Under the pieces are notes generated by a model. It was not told the DNA's origin, searched no databases, and saw only the letters and a list, made by a program, of their open reading frames with translations. From JBHIBA01 sp046758845 (GTDB lineage: Bacteria; UBA8248; JACPRG01; G963555815), in assembly GCA_046758845.1 (NCBI GenBank), contig JBHIBA010000005.1, positions 1-45,819 of the forward strand: a DNA stretch of 45,819 bases, written 5' to 3'. Positions within the stretch are counted from its first letter, which is position 1, and every line of letters starts with the position of its first letter. The translations under genes and the position numbers were made by a program. Positions 35,084 to 44,973 of this stretch are shown here, piece by piece.

Positions 35084-35100
35084 TGGCACGCCCGGTGCAT
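35084..35100 (+). promoter_or_regulatory. sigma54 (-24/-12) promoter, copy 2
   Basis: Same TGGCACG-CCCG-GTGCAT as at 2075. It lies in the otherwise gene-free stretch 34809-35209 before the Rieske gene. Confidence 0.65.
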
Positions 35101-35209
35101 CTATTCCTGGTTGAAAGATTTCCGAGGCGAAGGTGAGTTCGCTTCCCGAGCTCCCCGAACAGAGGTCAATAGAACCGATGGGTCGGGGGACAGAAGGAGG
35201 TGGTCATCG

Positions 35210-35653
35210 ATGGACTGCCGCAGGAAAGGCACCCGACGCAGGTTCCTGAACTCGCTGATGGGAACAGGGCTGGGCTCGCTGTTTGCCACGATACTTTATC
35301 CGGTGTTCCGATTCGTCAATCCGCCCAAAGCCCTCGTGGCCCGGGTCACGGAGGTTGTGGCGGCCGAGACGGGGGAGCTGAAACCTAATTCGGGAAAAAT
35401 CTTCCGGTTCGGAAACCAGCCCGCCATCCTCATCAGGACGCCCTCGGGAGAATTTCGGGCCTTCAGCGCCATCTGCACCCACCTGGCGTGCACGGTCCAA
35501 TACCGTGAGGACCTTGAGCACATCTGGTGCGCCTGTCACAACGGCCATTACGACCTTTCCGGCAGGAACATCGCCGGTCCGCCCCCGCGCCCTCTTCCCC
35601 GCTATGTCGTCGCGAAAAAAGGAGGGAAAGTTTACGTCTCGCGCCCAACCTGA
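35210..35653 (+). CDS. Rieske [2Fe-2S] protein, copy 2
   Basis: Identical to 2201-2644, with ligands C89, H91, C107 and H110 and a Tat-like N-terminus. Confidence 0.9.
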   Translation: MDCRRKGTRRRFLNSLMGTGLGSLFATILYPVFRFVNPPKALVARVTEVVAAETGELKPNSGKIFRFGNQPAILIRTPSGEFRAFSAICTHLACTVQYREDLEHIWCACHNGHYDLSGRNIAGPPPRPLPRYVVAKKGGKVYVSRPT

Positions 35654-35806
35654 CTTGGACCGGGTTCCGGGCGCAGATAACGCTGTTCCGAATAGGGGGG
35701 AAGAACTATGACGAGCGATCCATCCGGTGCTCTTCGTGCGCCCAGCAGCGCCCAACGGGGGCCGTAGCCCCGGAAAACTTCTCTTTCCAGGAGGAGTGCG
35801 TCGAAG

Positions 35807-36313
35807 ATGGTTGATCAGGCCGACACCGCATCCCTGGACGAGCGGGCTCCGAGCCGCCGTTTCCTCTTGGGTCTGGGCTGGACCTCTTTCCTGGTCTCGC
35901 TCATTGGGCCGATCCTGGCGAACGTCCGCTTCCTGTTTCCGAACGTGGTCTATGAAGGACAGGACGTCTTCAAGCTCGACCCGCCTGAGAAGTATCCCGT
36001 CGGATCGATTGCCTTCTTCCCGGAAAAGAAGCTCTTTCTCTTTCGGGAGAAGGGCGGGTTTCGGGCCTGCACGGCCATTTGTACGCACCTGCGGTGCGTG
36101 ATCGGTCCTTTCATGGGCCCGCCGGGGGCGCCGCCTGAGATCCTGCGCTCGCGCTGCCCCTGCCACGGGAGCGTCTTCGACGGGTGGGGGAGGGTTCTCG
36201 CTGGGCCTGCGCCCCGGCCGCTCGATTTCTACAAGGTCACGAAGTCGCCGGACGGCCGCGTCGTCGTGGACGCGCGGAAGGTGGTCGGCCCGCACGAACG
36301 CTTCGAGGTCTGA
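35807..36313 (+). CDS. second Rieske [2Fe-2S] protein, copy 2
   Basis: Identical to 2798-3304, with ligands C92, H94, C117 and H120. Confidence 0.9.
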   Translation: MVDQADTASLDERAPSRRFLLGLGWTSFLVSLIGPILANVRFLFPNVVYEGQDVFKLDPPEKYPVGSIAFFPEKKLFLFREKGGFRACTAICTHLRCVIGPFMGPPGAPPEILRSRCPCHGSVFDGWGRVLAGPAPRPLDFYKVTKSPDGRVVVDARKVVGPHERFEV

Positions 36314-36327
36314 GGGGTGACAGACCC

Positions 36328-36510
36328 ATGAATGACCAGCGCCTGCCGGAAGTCGCGGGTCCCTGGGCAAGGAATCAATTCCTCAACGTGGGAGGGTGAT
36401 GCGCGGCGACCCGAGGGTCTTTTTCCCTTGCGCTTGCTGTATTCATTTTCTTCTACAGGAGCCTGACAGTCCTTTGGGGCGCGAAAAAAGGAAAGGACGA
36501 GGAAAAATGA
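36328..36510 (+). CDS. small membrane ORF with in-frame UGA, copy 2
   Basis: Identical to 3319-3501. UGA at 36397. The end overlaps the cytochrome c start, and the part after the UGA resembles the CcmF N-terminus. Confidence 0.4.
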
Positions 36511-36977
36511 GGAGACTCCGGAAACTCTGCTCCGTTCTTATGGTCGTAGTCCCTCTCGGATCTGCCTGGACGTTTGCCGCTTTCGCACATGAGGGACACA
36601 AAGTCGAGCATAACCATCCATATCCTACAAAGAAATTCTCGGTCAAGAATGGCGAAGTGCTTTACAAAAAATACTGTGCATCTTGCCATGGCAAAAATGG
36701 GGATGGGAAAGGGCCGGCTGGACCGTCCCTCAAGCCTCGGCCGACTAGCTTTCTTGATCTCAAGTATATGACGATGCGCTCACGAGTTGACCATTATGAG
36801 GCGATCGCAAGCGGCAGACCCAATACGGCTATGTCACCGTGGAAAAACACACTTACCGACAGAGAAATTTGGGATGTAATTGCGTACATCGAGCATCTTT
36901 ATAATCATTCGTGGGATGCGGACTCCAACCGCCGGAACAAGACACCCATTGACGCCACTCCTGAAGAGGGAGGGTGA
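36507..36977 (+). CDS. monohaem cytochrome c, copy 2
   Basis: Identical to 3498-3968, with haem site CASCH at residues 57-61. Confidence 0.9.
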   Translation: MRRLRKLCSVLMVVVPLGSAWTFAAFAHEGHKVEHNHPYPTKKFSVKNGEVLYKKYCASCHGKNGDGKGPAGPSLKPRPTSFLDLKYMTMRSRVDHYEAIASGRPNTAMSPWKNTLTDREIWDVIAYIEHLYNHSWDADSNRRNKTPIDATPEEGG

Positions 36978-36980
36978 GCC

Positions 36981-38969
36981 GTGCCCAGCCTGGGCTCCTT
37001 TTCTCTTGCGCTTGCGGCGCTCGCCTCCGCCTACGCGGGCCTGATGGTCCTTTGGGGGGCCAAGGACAAGAAGGCCGAGTGGGTGCGGAGCGGCGAGCGC
37101 GCGGTCTGGGCGGTGGGAGGGCTGCTGACCATCGCCTCGATTCTGCTCATTTACGCCTTTCTCAGCCGCGACTTCCGCCTCGAGTATGTCGCTTCCTATT
37201 CGAGCCGGGACCTTCCGCTGGCCTACACCCTTTCGGCCTTCTACGCCGGCCAGGACGGCTCGCTCCTGTTTTGGGTCTGGGCGCTTGCCCTTTTCGCCGT
37301 GGCGGTGGCGCATCAGAACCGGCGTCGAAACAGAGTCCTCATGCCCTGGGTCGTGGCCATCCTGATGGGGGTCACTCTCTTCTTCCTGGCCGTTCTCCTC
37401 TTCCTGGCCAATCCGTTTCGCGAGTCCGATTTTCCTCCGGCCGACGGGCGCGGACTGAACCCGCTCCTTCAGAATCCGGGCATGTTCTTCCACCCGCCGA
37501 CGCTCTATCTGGGTTACGTCGGGTTCACGATCCCCTTCGCGTTTGCCATCGCGGCCCTCATCACCCGGCGTCTGGACGCCGATTGGATCCGGAGCACGCG
37601 ACGGTGGACCCTCTTCTCTTGGTTTTTCCTGACCATCGGAAACCTCTTCGGGGCCTGGTGGGCCTACTCGGAACTGGGTTGGGGCGGGTACTGGATGTGG
37701 GACCCGGTGGAGAGCGCCTCGTTCATGCCCTGGCTCACGGGAACGGCCTTCCTGCACTCCGTCATGATCCAGGAGAAGAAGGGCATGCTCAAGGTCTGGA
37801 ACATGTCCCTGATTATCATCACCTTTGCCCTTTCGATATTCGGAACCTTCCTGACCCGCAGCGGTATTCTCTCCTCGGTCCATTCCTTCGCGCAATCGTC
37901 GGTGGGGCCTGTCTTTCTGGGTTTTCTGGGCCTGGTCCTTGCGGCCTCCCTTTCTCTGCTTTTCTCGCGGATGGATGGGCTGAGAAGCGCCAACGAGATG
38001 GAATCCCTGCTCTCACGGGAGAGCTCTTTTTTCTTCAACAATCTGTTGCTGGTGGGAGCGGCCTTCGCCGTCTTCTGGGGAACCGTCTTTCCCCTCGTTT
38101 CGGAAGCCGTCCGCGGTGTGAAAATCACCGTCGGTCCTCCCTTCTACAACCGGGTGACCATCCCCATTTTCCTGGCCCTGCTGCTGCTGACGGGGATCTG
38201 CCCGCTTATCGCCTGGCGGAAGGCCTCCTCCAAAAACTTCAGGAAAAACTTTCTTTTGCCCGCAGCCATCGGCATCGCCTCGATCCCCGTGACATTCGTT
38301 TTGGGTGTAAGGGATCTCTACGCCTTTGTCTCCTTCACGCTCTCCGTCTTCGTCGCGTCGATCATCTCTCTCGAATTCTACCGGGGGACGCGGGCCCGTG
38401 CGGCTATCTCCGAGTCGGGCTACGCCAGGGCCTTCCTCTCCCTCGTCGCAAAAAACAAACGTCGTTACGGGGGATACATCATCCACCTCGGCCTGATCCT
38501 GATCTTCGTCGGCGTGTCGGGGCGCGCCTTCACGGTGGAAAAGAAGGCGTTTGTGAACAAGGGGGAATCCATGACCATCCGGGATTACACCCTGACGTAC
38601 GAGGACTTCGCCTGGTATCGGAGGGGACACATGGATGTAGCGGAGGCGAGCCTCGCTGTCTCTCAGAACGGGAGGTCACTGGGACTGCTCAAGCCCGAGA
38701 AGAATTTTCACCGAGGGACCGATCAGCCGACAACCGAGGTCGCTATTCGCTCTACTCTCAAGGAAGACCTGTACGTCGTCCTAGGGGCGTTGGACGCGAA
38801 GGGGGCGGCCTCCTTTCAGGTCCTCCTCAATCCCCTGGTCAAGTGGATTTGGATTGGTGGCGGCGTGCTGTCCCTGGGGACTCTCGTCGTGATGTGGCCT
38901 GACCGGAAAATCCCCTCCAGGCCGGTCCAACCGAGGGGCCGAAAAGCTGAGTTGGTGGCCCATGCGTAG
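36981..38969 (+). CDS. ccmF: CcmF haem lyase subunit, copy 2
   Basis: Identical to 3972-5960, with an intact WWD haem-handling motif. Confidence 0.93.
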   Translation: MPSLGSFSLALAALASAYAGLMVLWGAKDKKAEWVRSGERAVWAVGGLLTIASILLIYAFLSRDFRLEYVASYSSRDLPLAYTLSAFYAGQDGSLLFWVWALALFAVAVAHQNRRRNRVLMPWVVAILMGVTLFFLAVLLFLANPFRESDFPPADGRGLNPLLQNPGMFFHPPTLYLGYVGFTIPFAFAIAALITRRLDADWIRSTRRWTLFSWFFLTIGNLFGAWWAYSELGWGGYWMWDPVESASFMPWLTGTAFLHSVMIQEKKGMLKVWNMSLIIITFALSIFGTFLTRSGILSSVHSFAQSSVGPVFLGFLGLVLAASLSLLFSRMDGLRSANEMESLLSRESSFFFNNLLLVGAAFAVFWGTVFPLVSEAVRGVKITVGPPFYNRVTIPIFLALLLLTGICPLIAWRKASSKNFRKNFLLPAAIGIASIPVTFVLGVRDLYAFVSFTLSVFVASIISLEFYRGTRARAAISESGYARAFLSLVAKNKRRYGGYIIHLGLILIFVGVSGRAFTVEKKAFVNKGESMTIRDYTLTYEDFAWYRRGHMDVAEASLAVSQNGRSLGLLKPEKNFHRGTDQPTTEVAIRSTLKEDLYVVLGALDAKGAASFQVLLNPLVKWIWIGGGVLSLGTLVVMWPDRKIPSRPVQPRGRKAELVAHA

Positions 38970-39453
38970 CGGGAAAAGACGTCGGATGGTGACGATGGCC
39001 CTTGCCGTCCTGGCGTTCTTTTGGGTGGCGGGGCGACCGCGAGCCCTTACCCTCGAAGAGGTCGCGCGCGACCTTATCTGTCTCTGCGGTTGCGGAAAGG
39101 TGCTGAGCGTCTGCGAGATGGAGGGTTGGGCCGTTCCCGCCAAGAGGCTGATCGAAGAGCAGATTGCTCAGGGAAAAGACAAGGCCGCCATCCTGGCCTA
39201 TTTCGTGGAGCAGTACGGGGAAAAGGTTCTGGCCGCCCCCACCAAACGGGGCTTCAATCTGTTGGCGTGGATCCTCCCGTTTCTTGCAATTCTCGTGGGA
39301 GGGGTCGGCATATTTGCGGTTCTCCGGAGGTGGAAGAGGTCTTTCCCCAGGGAAGAGGCAGAAGAATGTGCCCCGTCGGGACGCCGGTTGGACCCGAGCA
39401 CGGAGAAGGAATTAGTCGAGCGGCTGGAGAGGGATTTGGCCGAGTCGGGCTGA
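38962..39453 (+). CDS. ccmH: CcmH, copy 2
   Basis: Identical to 5953-6444, with the variant CLCGC motif. Confidence 0.88.
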   Translation: MRSGKRRRMVTMALAVLAFFWVAGRPRALTLEEVARDLICLCGCGKVLSVCEMEGWAVPAKRLIEEQIAQGKDKAAILAYFVEQYGEKVLAAPTKRGFNLLAWILPFLAILVGGVGIFAVLRRWKRSFPREEAEECAPSGRRLDPSTEKELVERLERDLAESG

Positions 39454-39467
39454 GGAGGAAAGGGGCG

Positions 39468-39917
39468 ATGGTCTTTTTGTTTGGCGCCTTGATGGTCGCC
39501 GCGGTGGTCGGCCTGGTGAGCATACCCCTATTGAAGCCCGATCCTCGCTCGCTCCAGGAGGTTTTCGAGATAGACGAGAACGCCTCCCTCGACCTGGAGA
39601 GAAGGAGGGCTGCATTGATCGATGCGATCAAGGATGTGGACTTCGACCTTCAAACGGGAAAGCTCTCGTCGCGGGACCACCGGCTCCTTCGCGCCCGGTT
39701 TGAGAAGGAGGTCTTCGCCCTGTACCGAGAAATGGACGAACGAGGGCAAGAGGCATCTCTCTTGGATGAAATCGAACAAGAGGTCAGCAAGCTTCGCGAA
39801 GGGACCCGTCCAGCTAAGGGCGAGCCTTTATCCTGCCCCGTTTGCGATGGACGGGTGCCTTCCGGAGCCCGGTACTGCCCGTTCTGCGGCGTGGAGTTGG
39901 GCGGATCCAAAAGATGA
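39468..39917 (+). CDS. CcmI-like zinc-ribbon protein, copy 2
   Basis: Identical to 6459-6908. Confidence 0.75.
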   Translation: MVFLFGALMVAAVVGLVSIPLLKPDPRSLQEVFEIDENASLDLERRRAALIDAIKDVDFDLQTGKLSSRDHRLLRARFEKEVFALYREMDERGQEASLLDEIEQEVSKLREGTRPAKGEPLSCPVCDGRVPSGARYCPFCGVELGGSKR

Positions 39918-40606
39918 GAGAAATGGACAAACAAGAGGCCGGACCTCGGGCCCGGGCCTCTGGTCTGACGAAGATTGGACTGGAAGACGCTGGCGCCGCT
40001 TCAGCCAAAATGAGACGAGCGGGTCTCATCGCGGCGGTCTCCGTTGTGGCCGCCCTGATCCTGGTTCTCTTCGGGAAGGTGGCCCTGAAAAAGTCCTCGG
40101 ATTTCCGGCGGACGGAGGAAGGGTACCGCCTCTTTTTCACCATCCCCAAGACCCGAGAGCCAGCACCGGAATTTTCCTTGCCCGCGTTGGATGGGAAACG
40201 GGTCCGTCTCTCCGATCTCCGAGGCCGGGTGGTTTTCCTCAGCTTTCGGACCACCTGGTGACGGGCCTGCCTGGTGGAGGGTCCCTCCATCCAGCGGCTC
40301 TATGAAGCCCACCGCTCCAACAAAGACTTTGCATTCTTCGCGGTGAACGTGGGCGAGATCAAAGGGGTGGTTGCCCACTCAATGAAGAAAAGGGGTTGGA
40401 CGTTTCCCGCCCTTCTGGATACCCGCGACGAGGTCAGCCAGGCATACGGGATCACCGGCCACCCGGAAAGCTTTCTCATCGACCGGATCGGCCGCATCGC
40501 AGCGTTCGCCGTGGGGCCCCGAAATTGGCAAAGCCCTCAGGCGGAAACGCACATCGACCGACTTCTTGCGGAAAAGGGGACAGGTGTTTCGCGGCAGCCC
40601 CTTTGA
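39914..40606 (+). CDS. TlpA/ResA-like selenothioredoxin, copy 2 (UGA at 40259)
   Basis: Identical to 6905-7597, with U116-R-A-C119 in place of CxxC and the same candidate hairpin after the UGA. Confidence 0.88.
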
Positions 40607-40898
40607 CCCGTGAAGGTCCGGCGCCATCCTGGACGCTTCTCGCGCAGCAACCCGCCCGGCCCAACGACACCGGTGGATCTTCTCGCTCGTCTTTCATCAG
40701 ATGACAAAGTCATGATGTGTACGAAAGGGAGACGATGAGTCAGAAGATACTTGGCATCCTCTCTTCCAGAGGCTGACGCAGAACCTCCGGGACGGCCCGG
40801 GGGAAGTCGGAAAAAAACCCGCCCGGAAAGAAAAGACCGTCTGAATGGGTCCAGATAGATGTGAGACAACCCATGCCAATGAATTCGCCGGAGAACCC

Positions 40899-42437
40899 TC
40901 AGACCGGAACCTCTCTATCCAGTGAGCGGTACTGGATGGCCTCGGCCAGGTGGGCCGTGGTGATCTTCTCCTCCCCCGCCAAATCCGCGATGGTCCGGGC
41001 GACTTTGATGATCCGGTGATAGGCCCGGGCGGAAAGCGCAAGACGCTCCATCGCCGTCTCCAGAAGCCCTTTCTCCGATTCGCCCAACTCGCAGTGCTGC
41101 TTGATGTGCCTCACCCCCATGTGGGCGTTGCAAAAGACCTTCTTCCCTTTGAACCGCTCCCGCTGAACGGCCCGCGCGCGGTTGACCCGCCCTTTCACCT
41201 CCTCGCTCCCTTCCGCGCCGGTCTCCGCCGACAGCTCCCGGTACGGGACGCGGGGAACCTCGATGTGAATGTCGATGCGGTCCAGGAGCGGGCCGGACAC
41301 CCGTGAGCGGTAGCTGCGGATCTTCAGCGGCGTGCACGTGCAGGGCCGCTCCGAGTCGCCGCAATAACCGCAGGGACAGGGATTCATGGCCGCAGCCAGC
41401 ATGAACCGGGCCGGATACGAGACCGAAGCCGTGGCCCGGGAGATGGTCACCACGCCCTCCTCCAACGGCTGCCTCAGGACCTCCAGGACGTTGCGCCGGA
41501 ACTCGGGAAGCTCGTCCAGGAACAAGACCCCGTTGTGCGCCAGGGACACCTCGCCGGGCATGGGGAAGCTGCCCCCTCCGATGAGGCCCGCGTCGGAGAT
41601 GGTGTGATGGGGCGACCGGTAAGGCCGCGTGGAGACCAGAGGCGCGCCATCGCCCATGAGGCCCATAACGGAGTGGATCTTGCTCGTCCCGATGGACTCC
41701 TCCAGCGTCAATTCCGGCAAAATCGTCGGGATGCGCTGGGCCAGCATGGATTTGCCCGCCCCCGGGGGGCCGATCATCAGGATGTTATGTCCGCCTGCGC
41801 ACGCTACTTCCATCGCCCGCTTGGCGTGCTGCTGTCCCCGGATCTCGGACAGGTCCACGTCGTACCTTCGGGTCGCGCCGAAGGCCGCCTCGGGGTCCAC
41901 GTCGACCCGGTCCAGGTCCTGCTCTTCGTTCAGATATCCGATCACCTGGGGGAGCGTGTCGGCCGCCAGGACGGGGAGGTCGCCCGCCACCGCGGCGGCC
42001 TCGGGCGCATTCTTTCGGGGAAGGATCAGGGCGGTGGCGCCTTTATCGGCCCGAAGGCCCGCGGCGATGGGAAGCGCCCCCTTAACGGCCTTGACCCGTC
42101 CATCCAGGGAGAGCTCTCCCACAAGGACGGCGCCGCTCAGGCGCCCGCCCGACACAACGCCCGAGGCGCGCAAGATGCCCACGGCGATGGGCAAGTCAAA
42201 GGCCGACCCTTCTTTCCGGACGTTGGCGGGGGCGAGGTTGACGGTGATCTTCTTCAGGGGGAACTGAAAGCCGGTGTTTTTGATGGCGGCGGCCACACGG
42301 TCGCGGGATTCCTTGACCGCCGCATCGGGAAGGCCGACCGTCGTGAAGGCCGGGAGGCCCGGGGAGAGGTCTACCTCGACCTCCACCTCGTACGCATCGA
42401 TGCCGAGTACGGCCGCCGATAAGACCTTCGCCAGCAA
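40899..42437 (-). CDS. comM: ComM/YifB Mg-chelatase-like AAA+ protein
   Basis: 512 residues, full length. The N-terminal Lon-protease-like S5 domain (about 1-165) begins VLSAAVLGIDAYEVEVEVDL. The AAA+ module has Walker A GPPGAGKSMLAQ (about 223) and Walker B VLFLDELPEF. A Cys-rich NPCPCGYCGDSERPCTC insertion follows, which may bind zinc, then the Mg_chelatase_C domain with ARAYHRIIKVARTIADL. ComM is a hexameric branch-migration helicase for integration of transformed DNA. It runs opposite to everything in the repeated block. The block's edge at 41378 lies within its codon 353-354, and this copy reads through intact. Confidence 0.95.
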   Translation of the reverse strand: MLAKVLSAAVLGIDAYEVEVEVDLSPGLPAFTTVGLPDAAVKESRDRVAAAIKNTGFQFPLKKITVNLAPANVRKEGSAFDLPIAVGILRASGVVSGGRLSGAVLVGELSLDGRVKAVKGALPIAAGLRADKGATALILPRKNAPEAAAVAGDLPVLAADTLPQVIGYLNEEQDLDRVDVDPEAAFGATRRYDVDLSEIRGQQHAKRAMEVACAGGHNILMIGPPGAGKSMLAQRIPTILPELTLEESIGTSKIHSVMGLMGDGAPLVSTRPYRSPHHTISDAGLIGGGSFPMPGEVSLAHNGVLFLDELPEFRRNVLEVLRQPLEEGVVTISRATASVSYPARFMLAAAMNPCPCGYCGDSERPCTCTPLKIRSYRSRVSGPLLDRIDIHIEVPRVPYRELSAETGAEGSEEVKGRVNRARAVQRERFKGKKVFCNAHMGVRHIKQHCELGESEKGLLETAMERLALSARAYHRIIKVARTIADLAGEEKITTAHLAEAIQYRSLDREVPV

Positions 42438-42572
42438 CCCGCCGATCCCTTATTCCAACGACTTGGACATCATATGAATCTCGATCCAGCGGAATCTTTC
42501 CATATCTCTCTTTGTTCTTGTAAATTATAGCCGCCGAAGAGGAGAAGAGCGATCCCAAGGGATTTCGGTCGC

Positions 42573-42589
42573 TTGAGTAATCTTCACTC
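42573..42589. promoter_or_regulatory. inverted repeat TGAGT-N7-ACTCA
   Basis: A 5-bp inverted repeat 17 bases before the dioxygenase ATG, in the 168-bp divergent region with comM. It could be an operator, but such a short match may be chance. Confidence 0.3.
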
Positions 42590-42605
42590 ATAGGGGGCCA
42601 GGACA

Positions 42606-43292
42606 ATGAATGCAAGGGTGACAAGAACAAACCCCATCTCTCGACGCCATTTCCTTATGTCCACAGGCGCGATCCTTGCAGGGGCGGTCGGCTTGCCAGC
42701 CAATGTCCTGGGCGCCACAAAGTTGCGGCCCACGCCGCCCCAGGGCGAGGGTCCTTTCTATCCTGACGTTTTGCCTTTGGACAAGGACAACGATCTGGTC
42801 TCCGTTGAGGGACGATCGGAATTGGCCCTGGGACGGATCACGCACATTTTCGGCCGAATCAGGGACGTTGACGGCCGGCCGGTGCGCAGCGCCCGCATCG
42901 AGATCTGGCAATGCGACTCCCTCGGCCGTTACATCCATTCGCTGGATCCGGGCCGCGGGCCTCGTGACCCGAATTTTCAGGGCTATGGCCGGACCGTGAC
43001 GGACGATAAAGGCCGCTACCGCTTTCGGGCGATCAAGCCCGTCCCCTATCCCGGACGGACGCCGCATATCCACTTCGCCGTCAGCGCAAAGGGCTCCCGT
43101 CGGCTGACCACGCAGATGTACGTCGAGGGGGAACCCTTAAACAAAACCGATTTCCTCCTGAACCGCGTTGGTAACGCGGAGGCCCGCCGTTCGCTGATCG
43201 CGGCCTTAAAGCCTCTGCCAAACCACGAGAAAGAGGCCCTCATCGGGCAATTCGACATCGTCCTGGGCGACGGATGGAGGATGTTCCGATAA
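42606..43292 (+). CDS. exported intradiol ring-cleavage dioxygenase-like protein
   Basis: 228 residues. Tat signal ISRRHFLMSTGAILAGAVGLPANVLG. Beta-sandwich core with GRIRDVDGRPVRSARIEIWQCDSLGRYIH and YRFRAIKPVPYPGRTPHIHFAV: the two Tyr (in GRYIH and PVPYPG) and two His (HIH) are the expected non-haem Fe(III) ligands. Soluble relatives (protocatechuate and catechol dioxygenases) open aromatic rings between the hydroxyls. An exported form could act on aromatic material in the periplasm; the substrate is unknown. Transcribed away from comM. Confidence 0.85.
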   Translation: MNARVTRTNPISRRHFLMSTGAILAGAVGLPANVLGATKLRPTPPQGEGPFYPDVLPLDKDNDLVSVEGRSELALGRITHIFGRIRDVDGRPVRSARIEIWQCDSLGRYIHSLDPGRGPRDPNFQGYGRTVTDDKGRYRFRAIKPVPYPGRTPHIHFAVSAKGSRRLTTQMYVEGEPLNKTDFLLNRVGNAEARRSLIAALKPLPNHEKEALIGQFDIVLGDGWRMFR

Positions 43293-43363
43293 AGACGGTC
43301 TTGGATTTATCGGCAAAGGCATCACTCCGATTCCCGCGAATGTAAACTGGCGAGGAAAGAGAA

Positions 43364-43648
43364 ATGGCGAAGGCGACATGGAAGGGAAAACTTCTGGCCG
43401 AGAGCGGCGACACCGTCGTCGTCGAGAAAAACCATTATTTCCCGCCGGAATCCGTGAGGCGCGAGCACTTCAAGCCGAGCGACCACACGACTGTCTGCCC
43501 CTGGAAGGGCACGGCGAGCTACTACCACGTGGATGTGGACGGGGAAGTCAATGAGAACGCCGCCTGGTATTACCCTGAACCCAAGGAGAAAGCAGCCCAT
43601 ATCAAGGATCGGGTCGCGTTCTGGCGGGGCGTCGAGGTCGAGGCGTAG
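43364..43648 (+). CDS. DUF427-family protein
   Basis: 94 residues, ATG after GAGGAAAGAGA. It has the DUF427 pattern: MAKATWKGKLLAES, VVVEKNHYFPPESV, CPWKGTASYYHV, AAWYYPEPKEKAAHIKDRVAFW. Small beta-barrel of unknown function, normal length. It follows the dioxygenase after 71 bases. Confidence 0.9.
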   Translation: MAKATWKGKLLAESGDTVVVEKNHYFPPESVRREHFKPSDHTTVCPWKGTASYYHVDVDGEVNENAAWYYPEPKEKAAHIKDRVAFWRGVEVEA

Positions 43649-43907
43649 CGCGCGCCGTTCGGTCGGGGCGCCTCTGCGCAAACGCAAAACCATCGCACAG
43701 CCCGGCGGGACCCGGAACGTCTTGACGTGAGGTCGTCCGGTCGCGTAGAGTTGCTATCCGCTCCCGAAGACCGCTGAACTTACCGAAGGGAAGTCTGGCA
43801 AGAAGGCGTCCATTGGTTCGCAAGGGGTGCAGTCAGATTTGGGTTGTCTTCTCGTGTCGCCGGGCCCTGGCAAAGGTATCGGTCGGCAAACCATCCATTG
43901 AGGAGGA

Positions 43908-44933
43908 ATGAGGATGAAGCGTATTTTTCAACTCGCGATATCCATCCCGGCCTTCGTCGGCCTGCTGGCCGTTCCGACGTCGGCGCGGGCCGAGAAGATC
44001 AGCATGGCCATGGACTGGATCCTCAACGGCAAGCATTCGCCGTTCTTCATGGGGATCGACAAAGGCTTCTACAAGAAGGCCGGCATCGAAGTGAGCATCA
44101 ACCGCGGCTTTGGGTCCTCGACGACGGTGAAGGACGTGGCGGCGGGATCGACGGACTACGGGTTCGCCGACTCGGGGTCGGTCATCATCGGCAAAGGCCG
44201 CGGCGCGAAGGTGAAGTTACTGGCGGTCATCCACGACAAACTGCCCCACGTCATCTACTCTCTGTCGAAGAGCCGCATCACCAAGCCCGCGGACCTCAAG
44301 GGCAAGAAGATCGGCGCTCCCGTCGGCGACGCCATCCGGACGATCTTCCCGGCGTTCGCCCGGGCCAACAAACTGGACCCGGACAAGGACATCATCTGGG
44401 TGACCATCACCCCCGCCGCCAAGCCGCCGAGTCTGCTTTCCGGAAATGTGGACGCCATCACCAACTACGTCACCGACGGCCCCCCGCTCTTCGACAAGGC
44501 CGCCAAGCTGGGAAAGAAGATCAACGCCATCGCTTTCCCCGACTGGGGCGTGGACATCTACTCCAACGGCTTTGCGACGCAGGACACCCGAATCAAGAAC
44601 AATCCCGATCAGGTGAGACGCGTAGTGGCGGCCATGATCAAGGCCTGGGCCTGGTCGGTGGAGAATCCGTCCGAAACCATCAAACTCTACCGCAAGTACG
44701 TTCCCGCCATCAGCCCCGATCTGGCCCGCAGGCAACTGGACATCGCCATTGACCTGCTGATGACAGAGAACGCCAAAAAACACGGCATCGGCTTCATCGT
44801 GAAGGAGAAGATGGAGAAGACCCTCAACATCATCGCCAAGTATATGGGCGATAAGCTCAAATCCCGCCCCAGGGCGGAAGACTTGTACACGAACGAGTTC
44901 CTGCCGAAGCTCTTCCCCAAGCGGGGGATTTAA
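43908..44933 (+). CDS. NMT1/THI5-like ABC-transporter substrate-binding protein
   Basis: 341 residues, signal peptide ending near SARAEK. The domain starts with ISMAMDWILNGKHSPFFMGIDKGFYKKAGIEVSI, the NMT1/SsuA pattern, followed by GSTDYGFADSGSVIIGKGRGAKVK and DLKGKKIGAPVGDAIRT. Such proteins bind thiamin-pyrimidine precursors, alkanesulfonates, nitrate or aromatic acids. No permease or ATPase gene is in the window. A second in-frame ATG two codons later is equally possible as start. The neighbouring dioxygenase allows a guess at an aromatic substrate, but this is weak. Confidence 0.88.
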   Translation: MRMKRIFQLAISIPAFVGLLAVPTSARAEKISMAMDWILNGKHSPFFMGIDKGFYKKAGIEVSINRGFGSSTTVKDVAAGSTDYGFADSGSVIIGKGRGAKVKLLAVIHDKLPHVIYSLSKSRITKPADLKGKKIGAPVGDAIRTIFPAFARANKLDPDKDIIWVTITPAAKPPSLLSGNVDAITNYVTDGPPLFDKAAKLGKKINAIAFPDWGVDIYSNGFATQDTRIKNNPDQVRRVVAAMIKAWAWSVENPSETIKLYRKYVPAISPDLARRQLDIAIDLLMTENAKKHGIGFIVKEKMEKTLNIIAKYMGDKLKSRPRAEDLYTNEFLPKLFPKRGI

Positions 44934-44954
44934 CCCGCAGGTTCAGACAACCGG

Positions 44955-44973
44955 CCGTGGGGGCATCCCACGG
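44955..44973 (+). terminator. hairpin after the binding-protein gene
   Basis: CCGTGGG-GGCAT-CCCACGG, a perfect 7-bp stem 22 bases after the stop, with another CCCACGG just after. No U-run, so termination is only likely. Confidence 0.4.

Larger units (their letters stand above)
33010..41378. repeat. 8.37-kb direct repeat, copy 2
   Basis: Second copy of the block at 1-8369. On its right side comM runs uninterrupted across 41378, so this junction is the ancestral one. On its left side the block begins 9 bases after the stop codon of a methyltransferase gene, at a plausible gene boundary. Confidence 0.95.

Noticed and set aside
41535..42422. Plus-strand frame opposite comM
   Set aside because: Antisense shadow of an intact, well-recognised comM; no family similarity.
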